Positions 56,265 through 64,000 of a stretch of DNA of 64,000 bases are shown here, piece by piece (position 1 is the first letter of the stretch; each line of letters begins with the position of its first letter). The notes beneath the pieces are model-generated. The model was not told the origin of the DNA. It searched no databases and saw nothing but the letters and a program-made list of their open reading frames with translations. The position numbers and the translations under genes were made by a program. The DNA comes from Vibrio sonorensis. GTDB lineage: Bacteria > Pseudomonadota > Gammaproteobacteria > Enterobacterales > Vibrionaceae. The stretch spans positions 1 through 64,000 of the forward strand of contig NZ_LJJE01000099.1 of the NCBI RefSeq assembly GCF_001854765.1, in the 5' to 3' direction.

Positions 56265-57776
56265 ATGCCATTGGCGATCATTCACAGTCGAGCTTGCATA
56301 GGAATTCACGCCCCCGAAGTGACGGTTGAAGTGCATATCAGTCACGGAATGCCTGGATTTACCTTGGTGGGGTTGCCGGAAACCACCGTACGAGAGTCAA
56401 AGGATAGGGTTAGAAGTGCGTTGATAAACTCTCGGTTTGAGTTTCCAGCTAAACGCATTACGGTCAACCTTGCGCCCGCCGATCTTCCTAAAGAGGGGGG
56501 GCGTTTTGATTTACCCATCGCGCTTGGAATTTTGGCGGCCTCGGACCAACTGCCCCCCATTGAGTTAAACAATCATGAGTTTGTCGGTGAACTGGCCTTA
56601 TCAGGCGAACTGAGGCCCGTTTCTGGTGCACTTCCAGCGGCGATAGAGGCGGAAAAATCGAACAGAAAGCTGATTGTACCCAGCTTAAATCGAGCGCAAG
56701 TTGACTTAGTTAAACACGCTCACCACGCAAGTGCGGCGAGCTTAAATGAAGTATGTGCGTATTTGTCCGGTCAAGGTGAACTGCCTGCTATGGAGGTTGA
56801 GAAGAGCGTTCCCAATGAAAGCTCTACTAGAGACATGACGGATATTATTGGACAGCAACAGGGGAAACGTGCGTTAGAGATCGCGGCGGCCGGTGGACAC
56901 CATCTTCTTTTTATTGGTCCTCCCGGTACGGGGAAAACAATGCTCGCTTCTCGAATGAGTGACTTGTTACCGCAAATGAGTGATGACGAAGCTTTGGAAA
57001 GTGCCGCTATTCAGTCTTTGGTTCAGTTTGATATTGGTTTGAGTAATTGGAAAAAAAGGCCTTTTCGCACGCCTCATCATTCATGCTCAATGGCAGCATT
57101 AGTCGGGGGTGGCTCGACGCCAAGACCTGGAGAAATTTCTTTAGCGCATAACGGGCTTCTTTTTTTAGACGAGTTACCCGAGTTTGAAAGAAGAGTGCTA
57201 GATGCATTAAGGGAGCCGCTTGAAGCTGGCGAGATCACCATTTCAAGAGCAGTGGTAAAAACCTGCTTTCCCGCTCGGTTTCAACTTATCGCTGCGCTTA
57301 ACCCAACACCGTCAGGGCAGCTTCACGACAGTGAAGGCTCAAGAGTGGCCGCCCTTCGTTATTTAAGTCGGCTTTCCGGCCCTTTGTTAGATAGATTCGA
57401 TTTGTCCGTTGAGATCCCTGCGTTGGAAAAAGGCGCATTGTCAGGAGATGGAGATAGAGGAGAAAAAACGGCAACCATTCGGCAAAGAGTGATTCTGGCT
57501 AGGAAAAAAATGCTTAATTGGGCTGGTGTTGAAAACGCTTTGTTAGCAGGAAAAGAGATGGAAGCGGTATGCCAAGTCTCGCAGAAGGATGCAGCATTTT
57601 TGGAGCAAGCGTTACACACTCTTGGTTTGTCAGTGCGCGCTTATCACAAGATCATTAAGGTGGCGCGGACTATTGCTGATTTAGAAGGCAGCGAGCGTAT
57701 TACTCGCCACCACTTAAGCGAAGCACTAGGGTACCGAAGTATGGATCGACTGCTCGCTCGCCTGCGTCAGGATTAG
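56265..57776 (+). CDS. comM: Competence-associated AAA+ helicase ComM (YifB family)
   Basis: The 503-residue protein has an N-terminal Lon-protease-like fold (GLPETTVRESKDRVRSAL near 36-53), an AAA+ Mg-chelatase core (Walker A GPPGTGKTML near 220-229, Walker B LLFLDELPEF) and a C-terminal Mg-chelatase helix domain. In Vibrio, ComM promotes branch migration during natural transformation. It is divergent from ilvL as in E. coli yifB. Confidence 0.93.
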   Translation: MPLAIIHSRACIGIHAPEVTVEVHISHGMPGFTLVGLPETTVRESKDRVRSALINSRFEFPAKRITVNLAPADLPKEGGRFDLPIALGILAASDQLPPIELNNHEFVGELALSGELRPVSGALPAAIEAEKSNRKLIVPSLNRAQVDLVKHAHHASAASLNEVCAYLSGQGELPAMEVEKSVPNESSTRDMTDIIGQQQGKRALEIAAAGGHHLLFIGPPGTGKTMLASRMSDLLPQMSDDEALESAAIQSLVQFDIGLSNWKKRPFRTPHHSCSMAALVGGGSTPRPGEISLAHNGLLFLDELPEFERRVLDALREPLEAGEITISRAVVKTCFPARFQLIAALNPTPSGQLHDSEGSRVAALRYLSRLSGPLLDRFDLSVEIPALEKGALSGDGDRGEKTATIRQRVILARKKMLNWAGVENALLAGKEMEAVCQVSQKDAAFLEQALHTLGLSVRAYHKIIKVARTIADLEGSERITRHHLSEALGYRSMDRLLARLRQD

Positions 57777-57778
57777 TG

Positions 57779-58735
57779 TCAGAACTTGAAGTTCAAACCA
57801 GTTGAAACAATGTACTGTGAGCTGTCGTAAAAATCTAAATTAGACGATGTTTTGCCATAACCCGCTAGCATGATAAATGAGACGTTACTCCAACCCATCA
57901 GTTGACCGTACTCATAGGCGCCAAAGAGGCTTATATCATTTTCATCACGCTTTTGATAAGAAAAAATTTGTGCGCCGGCATCGTATTCACGATTGGCGTA
58001 GCCACCTGTTAGTACTAGCTGGTGGTTTCCTAGTTGACTAAATAGGGACAGCTCCCCGCCGAGTTGTGAGTAGGAGTTCGCGTTGCCATCTGCGTCGTGT
58101 TTGCGATAGCTAACTGAAGGCATCAGCATTAGTCCGCGACTAAGTGGTACTCTAAACTGAACCTTACTGTGAAGTGTATTCCCATCTCTCGCTAAATCGG
58201 TGCCAACGAGTTCATCCTGCTCCACATCTTTGTCGGCATAGGCTAAATCTAGAGTGATAGGCAGCCCAGCGACATTGGAGATTTTAAAGCGATAAGCGGT
58301 ACCATCTACATCGGTTTCTTGTCGGACGATATTGGTTTGATAGGGGTCTTTCCAAGCTTCTCCAGACATTACGGTAGGTAGTACCGATAAGTCCAAAATC
58401 ATGCCTGAGCCCAATTGATACTTATATCCTAGTTCGAATGCCAGTGTACCGACGGCGATATCCTCTCTCGAAGTACCCACATAGAGTTGTTGATTGTTTC
58501 CTTGACCAAATGTGTAGGCCAGACTGCCGAGGGGGGCGAGAAGAAATCCTCCGTCCGAAGATGCCTCTTGGTTCAAAGAAGTAATGACTTCATTGTCACC
58601 AGTGTCTAGATTCGAACTGCTCGATGAATAACCTGCATTCACCGATATTTCTCCGCTCAGTCCTGCTCTACCAAGTTCTGCGTATGTAGGTAGGGCTAAA
58701 AGCCCCAATGTGGAGAGTGTAAGCCATTGCTTCAT
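57779..58735 (-). CDS. Outer-membrane beta-barrel protein (DUF2860-like)
   Basis: The 318-residue protein has a signal peptide (cleavage after TYA near 19) and alternating strands ending in an aromatic C-terminus (STGLNFKF, with terminal Phe), the outer-membrane insertion signal. It resembles DUF2860 proteins of Vibrio. Function unknown; possibly a porin or channel. It converges on comM with a 2-bp gap and no terminator. Confidence 0.78.
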   Translation of the reverse strand: MKQWLTLSTLGLLALPTYAELGRAGLSGEISVNAGYSSSSSNLDTGDNEVITSLNQEASSDGGFLLAPLGSLAYTFGQGNNQQLYVGTSREDIAVGTLAFELGYKYQLGSGMILDLSVLPTVMSGEAWKDPYQTNIVRQETDVDGTAYRFKISNVAGLPITLDLAYADKDVEQDELVGTDLARDGNTLHSKVQFRVPLSRGLMLMPSVSYRKHDADGNANSYSQLGGELSLFSQLGNHQLVLTGGYANREYDAGAQIFSYQKRDENDISLFGAYEYGQLMGWSNVSFIMLAGYGKTSSNLDFYDSSQYIVSTGLNFKF

Positions 58736-58948
58736 GTGGTCGCCTTAACTGTTCTTTATATGAGTGGATTCTTTTCTACGTAACTCTTTAGTAAACAGAG
58801 TGATAAAAACATACTTCATTGCATATGGTATAGAGTTAATACTTATCGCACAACTAATCAGACCATTGCGTAATGTGTTTCAATGTGGCTGAGGGTTTGT
58901 ATAATTACACGCTGTTTTATTACTCATTCTTAGGCTCATTTTTTCGTT

Positions 58949-59830
58949 ATGTTGTCGTATAGTTTATTGGTATTAAATGTTGTATTGGTAATGATGAATT
59001 CCGCGATTTGCTCGCTACTCATATGTATTATTGCCGTGTTTAAACTGCTCTTGCCAACAACCAGCCTAAAGACATTCGCAACACATCTAGCCAACCGAGT
59101 TATGTGGCTTTGGTCCACAATCAACGCCTTTATTCTTCGCGCATCAAATAGAGTGGAATGGGATGTACAAGGTGTCAATGGATTAAAGAAAGACGGCTGG
59201 TATTTGATGATCAGTAACCACTTGAGCTGGACTGATATTGTTGTGCTTTGCTGTGTCTTTAAAGACCGTGTACCTATGCCTAAATTCTTTCTTAAACAAG
59301 CGCTGCTTTATGTGCCTTTTATCGGTATGGCTTGCTGGGCATTAAATATGCCATTTATGCGACGCTATTCACGTGAGTACTTACTTCGACACCCAGAAAA
59401 GCGCGGACAAGACTTGGAAACGACTCGCCGTTCATGTGCCAAGTTTAAACACACCCCTACAACCGTTGTGAACTATGTAGAAGGCACGCGCTTTACTGGT
59501 GAAAAACAGAAGAAGAGCCGAGCGGGTTATGAGCACTTGCTGCAACCTAAATCTGGCGGAATGGCCTATACCCTAGCTGCAATGGGGGATCAGTTCGACA
59601 GTATAATAGATGTCACACTGGCGTACCCTGAAAACCGCGATAAACCCTTTAGAGATCTCTTAATGGGTAAGATGACCAAAATTGTTGTCCATGCCAGAGA
59701 GTTGCCGATTGATGAGAAGGTGAACGGTGACTACTTCAATGACAAGAAGTACAAAAGGCAATTTCAGTTGTGGTTGGCGGACGTTTGGCGCGAGAAAGAC
59801 GAGAAGTTAAAAACGATCCACGACGCATAA
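58949..59830 (+). CDS. yihG: 1-acyl-glycerol-3-phosphate acyltransferase family protein YihG
   Basis: The 293-residue protein has an N-terminal membrane helix and the PlsC motifs NHLSWTD (HX4D, near 90-96) and VEGTRFTGEKQKKS (near 173-186). E. coli YihG is a poly(A)-binding-complex associated or lysophospholipid acyltransferase homologue; the exact acyl acceptor is uncertain. Convergent with dsbA, as in E. coli. Confidence 0.9.
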   Translation: MLSYSLLVLNVVLVMMNSAICSLLICIIAVFKLLLPTTSLKTFATHLANRVMWLWSTINAFILRASNRVEWDVQGVNGLKKDGWYLMISNHLSWTDIVVLCCVFKDRVPMPKFFLKQALLYVPFIGMACWALNMPFMRRYSREYLLRHPEKRGQDLETTRRSCAKFKHTPTTVVNYVEGTRFTGEKQKKSRAGYEHLLQPKSGGMAYTLAAMGDQFDSIIDVTLAYPENRDKPFRDLLMGKMTKIVVHARELPIDEKVNGDYFNDKKYKRQFQLWLADVWREKDEKLKTIHDA

Positions 59831-59852
59831 AAAAGGAGCTAACGCTCCTTTT
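59831..59852. terminator. Bidirectional terminator between yihG and dsbA
   Basis: Stem AAAAGGAGC / GCTCCTTTT with loop TAAC, A-rich on the left and T-rich on the right, touching both stop codons. Confidence 0.9.
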
Positions 59853-59853
59853 T

Positions 59854-60450
59854 TTATAGTTTTAGCAAGTAGTTTACCAAATCAAAATACTGCTCTGGTG
59901 TGGTGTCACGCTGAGCTTGAACTAAATATTTGTTGTTCACTATAACCGCAGGTACGCCTCTTAAGCCTGCGCTTTTGAACTGCTTATCAAAGCGACGGCT
60001 CATGGAGTCGACACTAAAGCCTTTGAATGCCGCGTCGAATTTTTTGGCCTCAATACCTTCATCAAGGAAAATTTGGCGCAGCTCTGCATCGTCTTTTGGC
60101 GCTTTTCCTAATACGTGAATGCGATGGAACATGACAGGGACCATTTTATCTTCTGCCTTTAGGGCAATCATTGTTGCGTAAGCCTTGCTCATGGATTTGC
60201 CCATTGGGCCTCCCATAAAGGAGACATGGCTCTTTTGAAAGCGAACGCCTTCTGGCAACTGCTTTTTCATTGCTGCGAGTAGAGGCTCCATCTGGTAGCA
60301 GTGCGGGCAATAAAATGAGAAAAACTCAGAGACTAAAGGTTTAGAAGACTTTTCAAGATCTAAAACCTTGTAGTCTTTGCCTTCTTGAAACGCTGCTTGA
60401 GCATTGATACTTAGTAATAGAGCTGTAAAAAAGAGTACGATTTTTTTCAT
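59854..60450 (-). CDS. dsbA: Thiol:disulfide interchange protein DsbA
   Basis: The start at 60450 gives 198 residues with a signal peptide (cleavage after AQA near 19). The active site CPHC lies in FFSFYCPHCYQMEP and the cis-proline in LRGVPAVIVN. It inserts disulfides into periplasmic proteins, being reoxidised by DsbB. It lies 18 bp behind srkA, the conserved rdoA-dsbA pair. Confidence 0.96.
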   Translation of the reverse strand: MKKIVLFFTALLLSINAQAAFQEGKDYKVLDLEKSSKPLVSEFFSFYCPHCYQMEPLLAAMKKQLPEGVRFQKSHVSFMGGPMGKSMSKAYATMIALKAEDKMVPVMFHRIHVLGKAPKDDAELRQIFLDEGIEAKKFDAAFKGFSVDSMSRRFDKQFKSAGLRGVPAVIVNNKYLVQAQRDTTPEQYFDLVNYLLKL

Positions 60451-60468
60451 TATCAATCCTTGTGATCG

Positions 60469-61452
60469 TTACCATTGTGGTGTCAAGCTGAGCGGTGATT
60501 CGTTTAAGGCAGCGATCTGCTCTTTAAATGCAAGCACCTGACCTTCCCAGTATTTTGGATCACCAAACCATGGAAAAGCTATAGGAAAAGCCGGATCATG
60601 CCAACGTTTTGCTAACCATGCCATATAGTGAACCATTCTGAGGCCGCGCAGTGGCTCGATTAGTTTAAGCTGTGATGAGTCAAAATCACAAAACTCTTCA
60701 TAGGCTTCTAATATGGTATCTAACTGGGTGATCTTCTCGTGACGCTCACCACTTAGCATCATCCAAATATCTTGAACAGCAGGACCGTTTCTCGAATCGT
60801 CTAGGTCAACAAACATAGGTCCATCACGCCATAGAATATTACCCGGGTGACAGTCACCGTGCAGTCGAATATTTGGTGCTTGTGTCCAGTGCTGCTCTAA
60901 TTGTCTAATCAGCATATCCAGATCGCTAAAAAATGCGTTCTCTAAGTGTGGGGGAATAAATTGAGAGTTTTGCAGCAAGGTTCTGGGTTGATAGAGATAC
61001 TCTTGTAAACCGATCGTGGGACGATGTGCAAAAGGTGTCCGCTCTCCAACTTTGTGTATACGGCCCAAAAAACGTCCCACTCCCTCTAATTGATCGAAGT
61101 TGTCGACTTCAAACTGGCGACCACCAACACTGGCAAACAATGAAAATCGATAGCCTTGGTAGTGGTGAAGGGTCTGCTGGGCAATAGAAATAGGAGGTGC
61201 AACAGGAATATCCGCTTCGACTAGTTCTTGGGTAAAAGCGTGTTCCTCTTCAATCTGTTCGTTGCTCCAGCGTTCAGGGCGATAAAACTTCACGACGTAG
61301 CGCTGTTTTTCTTCATCGACAAACTGGTAGACGCGATTCTCGTAACTGTTGAGTGGCAAAAAACCGGATTCCGCTCTAATTCCTATGCTTTCAAGGGCAT
61401 ACCACATAAAGTCAGGAGTGAGTGCGTCAAAGTTAAAGGCATTTTCTGACAT
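60469..61452 (-). CDS. srkA: Stress response Ser/Thr kinase SrkA (YihE/RdoA)
   Basis: The 327-residue protein has a choline-kinase-like fold with the catalytic loop RLHGDCHPGNILW (near 199-211) and the metal-binding MFVDLDDSRNGP. SrkA counteracts MazF-linked and Cpx stress-induced death in E. coli. Upstream partner of dsbA. Confidence 0.94.
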   Translation of the reverse strand: MSENAFNFDALTPDFMWYALESIGIRAESGFLPLNSYENRVYQFVDEEKQRYVVKFYRPERWSNEQIEEEHAFTQELVEADIPVAPPISIAQQTLHHYQGYRFSLFASVGGRQFEVDNFDQLEGVGRFLGRIHKVGERTPFAHRPTIGLQEYLYQPRTLLQNSQFIPPHLENAFFSDLDMLIRQLEQHWTQAPNIRLHGDCHPGNILWRDGPMFVDLDDSRNGPAVQDIWMMLSGERHEKITQLDTILEAYEEFCDFDSSQLKLIEPLRGLRMVHYMAWLAKRWHDPAFPIAFPWFGDPKYWEGQVLAFKEQIAALNESPLSLTPQW

Positions 61453-61460
61453 AAAATAAA

Positions 61461-61480
61461 AAGGCTCATTGCTGAGCCTT
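61461..61480 (-). terminator. Terminator of ccoG
   Basis: Stem AAGGCTCA / TGAGCCTT with loop TTGC; on the minus strand it is followed by TTTTTATTTTA. It separates ccoG from srkA. Confidence 0.85.
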
Positions 61481-61508
61481 TTCCGATAAAAGTGTTGTTG
61501 AGGTAGAG

Positions 61509-62927
61509 CTATAACTTCTTAATAAATCGACTCTCAACTTCAATTGTAAAATCTCCGCTGTCAGAGAGTATAAACTGAATTGTGGAAACAGGAGAGCTAA
61601 GATTTTCAGGGTTGACACCTAAACTCATTGGCAAGCTAAGTACTTCACCAGGTTGCACTTTAACGGTTTGTCTACCGTACCAAGAGACATCGCTTAGCCC
61701 GTCAACATTCAGTTGATACTCTTGCTCTTGCTGAGTTTTATTAATGATTTTTAGGGTGTAGGTGTTTTCGATTTCACCTGCACTATTGATTCTAAACAGC
61801 TGGGTGCGGTCACGCAGTACACTTAGCCCTGCCGGCTCCACTGCGGCGATTTGTGCAAAGAAAAGCCCAACCATCAGTATCATGACGACGCCGTAGCCCA
61901 GTAGTTTTGGCCTCATCACCTTGGTGTGTTTACCAGAGAGTTTGTGTTCGGTGGTGTAACTGATTAGCCCTTTGTTATAACCCATTCGACTCATTGTTTG
62001 ATCACATGCATCTATACAGGCACCACAGTTAATACATTCGTATTGCAAGCCATCGCGAATATCGATACCCGTTGGACAAACTTGAACGCAAAGATCACAA
62101 TCGATACAGTCCCCTAGACCTAAAGCTTTCGGATCGGCTTTTCTCGATCTTGGACCTCGCGTTTCACCGCGCTGAGTGTTGTAACCCACGATAAAGGTGT
62201 CTTTGTCGAACATCGCGGATTGGAATCGAGAATAAGGGCACATATGGATACACATGATCGAGCGCATCCAACCCGCATTGCCATAGGTACAGCCAGCAAA
62301 GAAGAGTACCCAGAAGACCGGCCAGAAGTTTGCTTCCAGTGTAAAGAAGTCAACGATAAGCTCGCGCATAGGAACAAAGTAACCGACAAAGGTAAAGCCA
62401 GTAATTAAAGCGATCAGCCACCATGCGATATGTTTGGCGGTTTTTCGCATGGCTAGGTTGGCGGTGAGCTTTCCTGAGTCTTGCTTGCGACGTTTATTGG
62501 CACTTCCTTCTAGCTTTTCTTCAAACCAGATATAAATAAAGGTCCAAACGGTCTGCGGACATAGGTATCCACACCAAACCCTACCGAGAAAAGTGGTAAT
62601 GAAAAACAGCCCGAATGCTGCAATCATAAACAAGAGGGCAAGTAAGGTTAGGTCTTGTGGGTACAAGGTTGTACCAAAGAAATTAAATTGCTGATTACCG
62701 AAATCCAACAGAATAGCTTGGCGATCTCCATAGGGGATCCAAGGGATGGCACCAAACAGGATCAGTAAAAACCATCCGCCGTAACGGCGCAGTTTTTGAA
62801 AGGTCCCTTTGCTTTCTCGAACATAGATTCGGTTATTTGGGTTAAACCTGTCTCCGCCGCTTTTATGTGCTTTTGGATTAAAGGTTTTTGGAGTCACGTC
62901 TTTGACATCGATTCTATCCTGACTCAT
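61509..62927 (-). CDS. ccoG: Cytochrome c oxidase accessory protein CcoG (RdxA/FixG)
   Basis: The ATG at 62927 (AAGGA 8 bp upstream) gives 472 residues. It has several membrane helices, two 4Fe-4S clusters (CIDCDLCVQVCPTG and CINCGACIDACDQT near 255-300) and a C-terminal immunoglobulin-like periplasmic domain. CcoG helps deliver reduced copper for cbb3 oxidase assembly. Here it is detached from ccoNOPQ. Confidence 0.94.
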   Translation of the reverse strand: MSQDRIDVKDVTPKTFNPKAHKSGGDRFNPNNRIYVRESKGTFQKLRRYGGWFLLILFGAIPWIPYGDRQAILLDFGNQQFNFFGTTLYPQDLTLLALLFMIAAFGLFFITTFLGRVWCGYLCPQTVWTFIYIWFEEKLEGSANKRRKQDSGKLTANLAMRKTAKHIAWWLIALITGFTFVGYFVPMRELIVDFFTLEANFWPVFWVLFFAGCTYGNAGWMRSIMCIHMCPYSRFQSAMFDKDTFIVGYNTQRGETRGPRSRKADPKALGLGDCIDCDLCVQVCPTGIDIRDGLQYECINCGACIDACDQTMSRMGYNKGLISYTTEHKLSGKHTKVMRPKLLGYGVVMILMVGLFFAQIAAVEPAGLSVLRDRTQLFRINSAGEIENTYTLKIINKTQQEQEYQLNVDGLSDVSWYGRQTVKVQPGEVLSLPMSLGVNPENLSSPVSTIQFILSDSGDFTIEVESRFIKKL

Positions 62928-63194
62928 AGAGAGGATCCTTCTTAGGCTTGACGGCACAACTTCTAATGATTGCGCTCTTCGACATTGCTTTTACTCACTT
63001 AAATCAAATAAATAAGTAAGCTTAAATATTTTAGTATTTACTTATAAACAATAATTATACAACTAATCGGAAATTGATTTCTTTAACACTATCAACCTTT
63101 AGCAACAAAATCAGAACAGTTGATTAATTAAACCTTAGAACAGATAGAGACAAGATACGATGAAGGTGGTGTTTTTACGCGACTAAAATACAAA
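62928..63194. other. AT-rich region upstream of ccoG
   Basis: The gap between ccoG and the yihD terminator is very AT-rich and has no ORF. FNR half-sites (TTGAT) occur but no full TTGAT-N4-ATCAA palindrome is visible. Confidence 0.45.
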
Positions 63195-63217
63195 AAAACG
63201 GCCGTGGTGGCCGTTTT
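63195..63217 (-). terminator. Terminator of yihD
   Basis: Stem AAAACGGCC / GGCCGTTTT with a five-base loop; on the minus strand a T run (TTTTTTTG) follows. Confidence 0.88.
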
Positions 63218-63236
63218 AACTATTCTCAAGCACGTT

Positions 63237-63503
63237 TTATTCGATGATTCCACGGGCTCTTAATATCGCCGTTTTAAAGTCGTCTTCTTGATCTTTCTTT
63301 AGACCCGGGATCTGCTCTTCTTTCCCGCTATTTCTCATCTTAAGGTGGTAGATAAGGACATCATCAGTGAGGTCTTCTAGCTTGCCTTCATATCCTGCTT
63401 CTTGGGCTAGCTTGACGATAAACTGTAGTAAATTGAGCTCTTGATCTTTTAGCCATTCGGGTTGCAATAACTCGATTAGCTCTTCAATGCGATGGCATTG
63501 CAT
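63237..63503 (-). CDS. yihD: YihD family protein
   Basis: The ATG at 63503 has GGAG 7 bp upstream and gives 88 residues (MQCHRIEELIELLQPEWLKD); an earlier ATG at 63515 lacks such a site. It matches E. coli YihD along its length, including DDVLIYHLKMRNS and FKTAILRARGII. Function unknown; YihD neighbours srkA-dsbA in E. coli. Confidence 0.92.
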   Translation of the reverse strand: MQCHRIEELIELLQPEWLKDQELNLLQFIVKLAQEAGYEGKLEDLTDDVLIYHLKMRNSGKEEQIPGLKKDQEDDFKTAILRARGIIE

Positions 63504-63598
63504 AATTTTCTCCACATTTTTTATAAGCGTTTTAGCGTACGTTAGCAGATTGGTGGCGCTACGCCAATGGAGAGAAGAAAAGCTTTAGGGATAAAAAA

Positions 63599-63622
63599 AA
63601 GCGCAGAAGTACTGCGCTTTTT
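63599..63622 (-). terminator. Terminator of the small basic protein gene
   Basis: Stem GCGCAG (63601-63606) / CTGCGC with an A/G-rich five-base loop, extended by AAAA/TTTT pairs, with a long A run (63593-63600) giving T on the minus strand. It lies directly after the stop at 63624. Confidence 0.85.
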
Positions 63623-63623
63623 A

Positions 63624-63791
63624 TTAGGCGGCTTTAACAACATGATTGACAGAAGCCGCTGAGCGGGCATTTCTCTCAACCAACGTCATTGCCGGAGCCA
63701 CTTTTTTGGTCGAAGGAGTAGTAACGAAACCACTGCGACGACGCGCTGCACTACGGTTAGTGTGCGAAAACCTGACGGCTGTTGGGCGCAT
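63624..63791 (-). CDS. Small basic protein (55 residues), unknown
   Basis: A 55-residue ORF from ATG 63791 reads MRPTAVRFSHTNRSAARRRS at its start and ends VNHVVKAA. It has about eight Arg and three Lys with almost no acidic residues, no cysteine and no membrane segment. AGG lies 9 bp before the ATG and a strong terminator follows the stop by 2 bp, which argues that it is a real unit. The charge suggests nucleic-acid or ribosome binding. I recognise no family. Confidence 0.6.
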   Translation of the reverse strand: MRPTAVRFSHTNRSAARRRSGFVTTPSTKKVAPAMTLVERNARSAASVNHVVKAA

Positions 63792-63917
63792 TTATTTACC
63801 TAACGGTCAGGCATATCCATTGCCAATGTAATGGCCTGAAATGATATGAGTTGAGCTTCATTTCTGAAGGGTGGCTCTTCTGGCTCTCGCCAATCCAAAT
63901 ATCAAGTCAGGAATAAC

Positions 63918-63933
63918 GATATGCATGCATATC
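63918..63933. promoter_or_regulatory. Perfect 16-bp palindrome
   Basis: GATATGCATGCATATC is a perfect inverted repeat in the 209-bp non-coding region (63792-64000) upstream of the small basic protein gene. It could be an operator; no known regulator is assigned. The region also contains a small hairpin (CTTCA/TGAAG, 63856-63869) and no ORF. Confidence 0.45.
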
Positions 63934-64000
63934 ATGGTTAGATTAGCACCATATTTCACAAGGATCGATATGATCCACTTTTTTTATTAATTTGCCTGTC

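Noticed and set aside
62928..63194. FNR box upstream of ccoG
   Set aside because: Only half-sites are present; the TTGAT...ATCAA pair seen is spaced too far apart.
1..64000. CRISPR array, prophage, transposon or genomic island
   Set aside because: No spaced direct repeats, transposase, integrase or phage genes; gene order is conserved core throughout.

Overview
The window is a core-genome segment around the replication origin of a Vibrio-type (Vibrionaceae) main chromosome. The gene order (rrn leader / hemG-trkH / yigZ / fadBA; glmU-atpCDGAHFEBI-parBA-rsmG-mnmG-oriC-mioC-mnmE-yidC-yidD-rnpA-rpmH; dnaA-dnaN-recF-gyrB; ilvLGMEDA-comM; yihG-dsbA-srkA; yihD), the protein sequences and an E. coli-like oriC all point to this. 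I see no prophage, insertion sequence, integron, tRNA or CRISPR array. The window is dense housekeeping DNA, and I found no convincing previously undescribed multi-gene system in it.

Layout. 1-283: tandem promoters and leader of an rRNA operon that reads off the left edge. 284-6583: hemG, trkH, yigZ and the FadR-controlled fatty-acid oxidation operon fadBA. 6630-9948: a divergent amino-acid ABC transporter pair without an ATPase, and a membrane GGDEF protein downstream of glmU. 9975-18381: glmU and the F1Fo ATP synthase operon. 18528-22772: parBA, rsmG, mnmG. 22773-23211: oriC, with four DnaA boxes, three AT-rich repeats and 14 GATC sites. 23212-27527: mioC, mnmE, yidC, yidD, rnpA, rpmH. 27757-29990: a cystine-type amino-acid ABC transporter. 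29991-36446: the dnaA regulatory region and dnaA-dnaN-recF-gyrB. 36447-42134: a heat-shock-controlled Hsp20 gene with an RNA thermometer, avtA, a lipoprotein, glyS and glyQ. 42353-43101: a yybP-ykoY manganese riboswitch and its exporter. 43242-49348: accessory genes (small membrane proteins, an AraC/GyrI fusion, a DUF2141 lipoprotein, OpgC-like acyltransferase, TusA, LysR, AcuI). 49531-56072: branched-chain amino-acid operon ilvLGMEDA with attenuator. 56265-63791: comM, a DUF2860 outer-membrane protein, yihG, dsbA, srkA, ccoG, yihD and a small basic protein.

Regulation visible in the DNA: stringent/growth-rate type rrn promoters, a FadR operator, an rpmH promoter, a sigma-32 promoter plus a ROSE-type hairpin, a Mn riboswitch, the ilv leader peptide with terminator, and many rho-independent terminators.

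Quality warning. Six genes (GGDEF protein, atpH, mnmE twice, gyrB, opgC-like, ilvD) are interrupted by what looks in every case like the loss of exactly one base. Several are essential or nearly so, and each restored frame gives a family-length protein. I therefore read these as sequencing or assembly deletions, and annotate the genes as whole.
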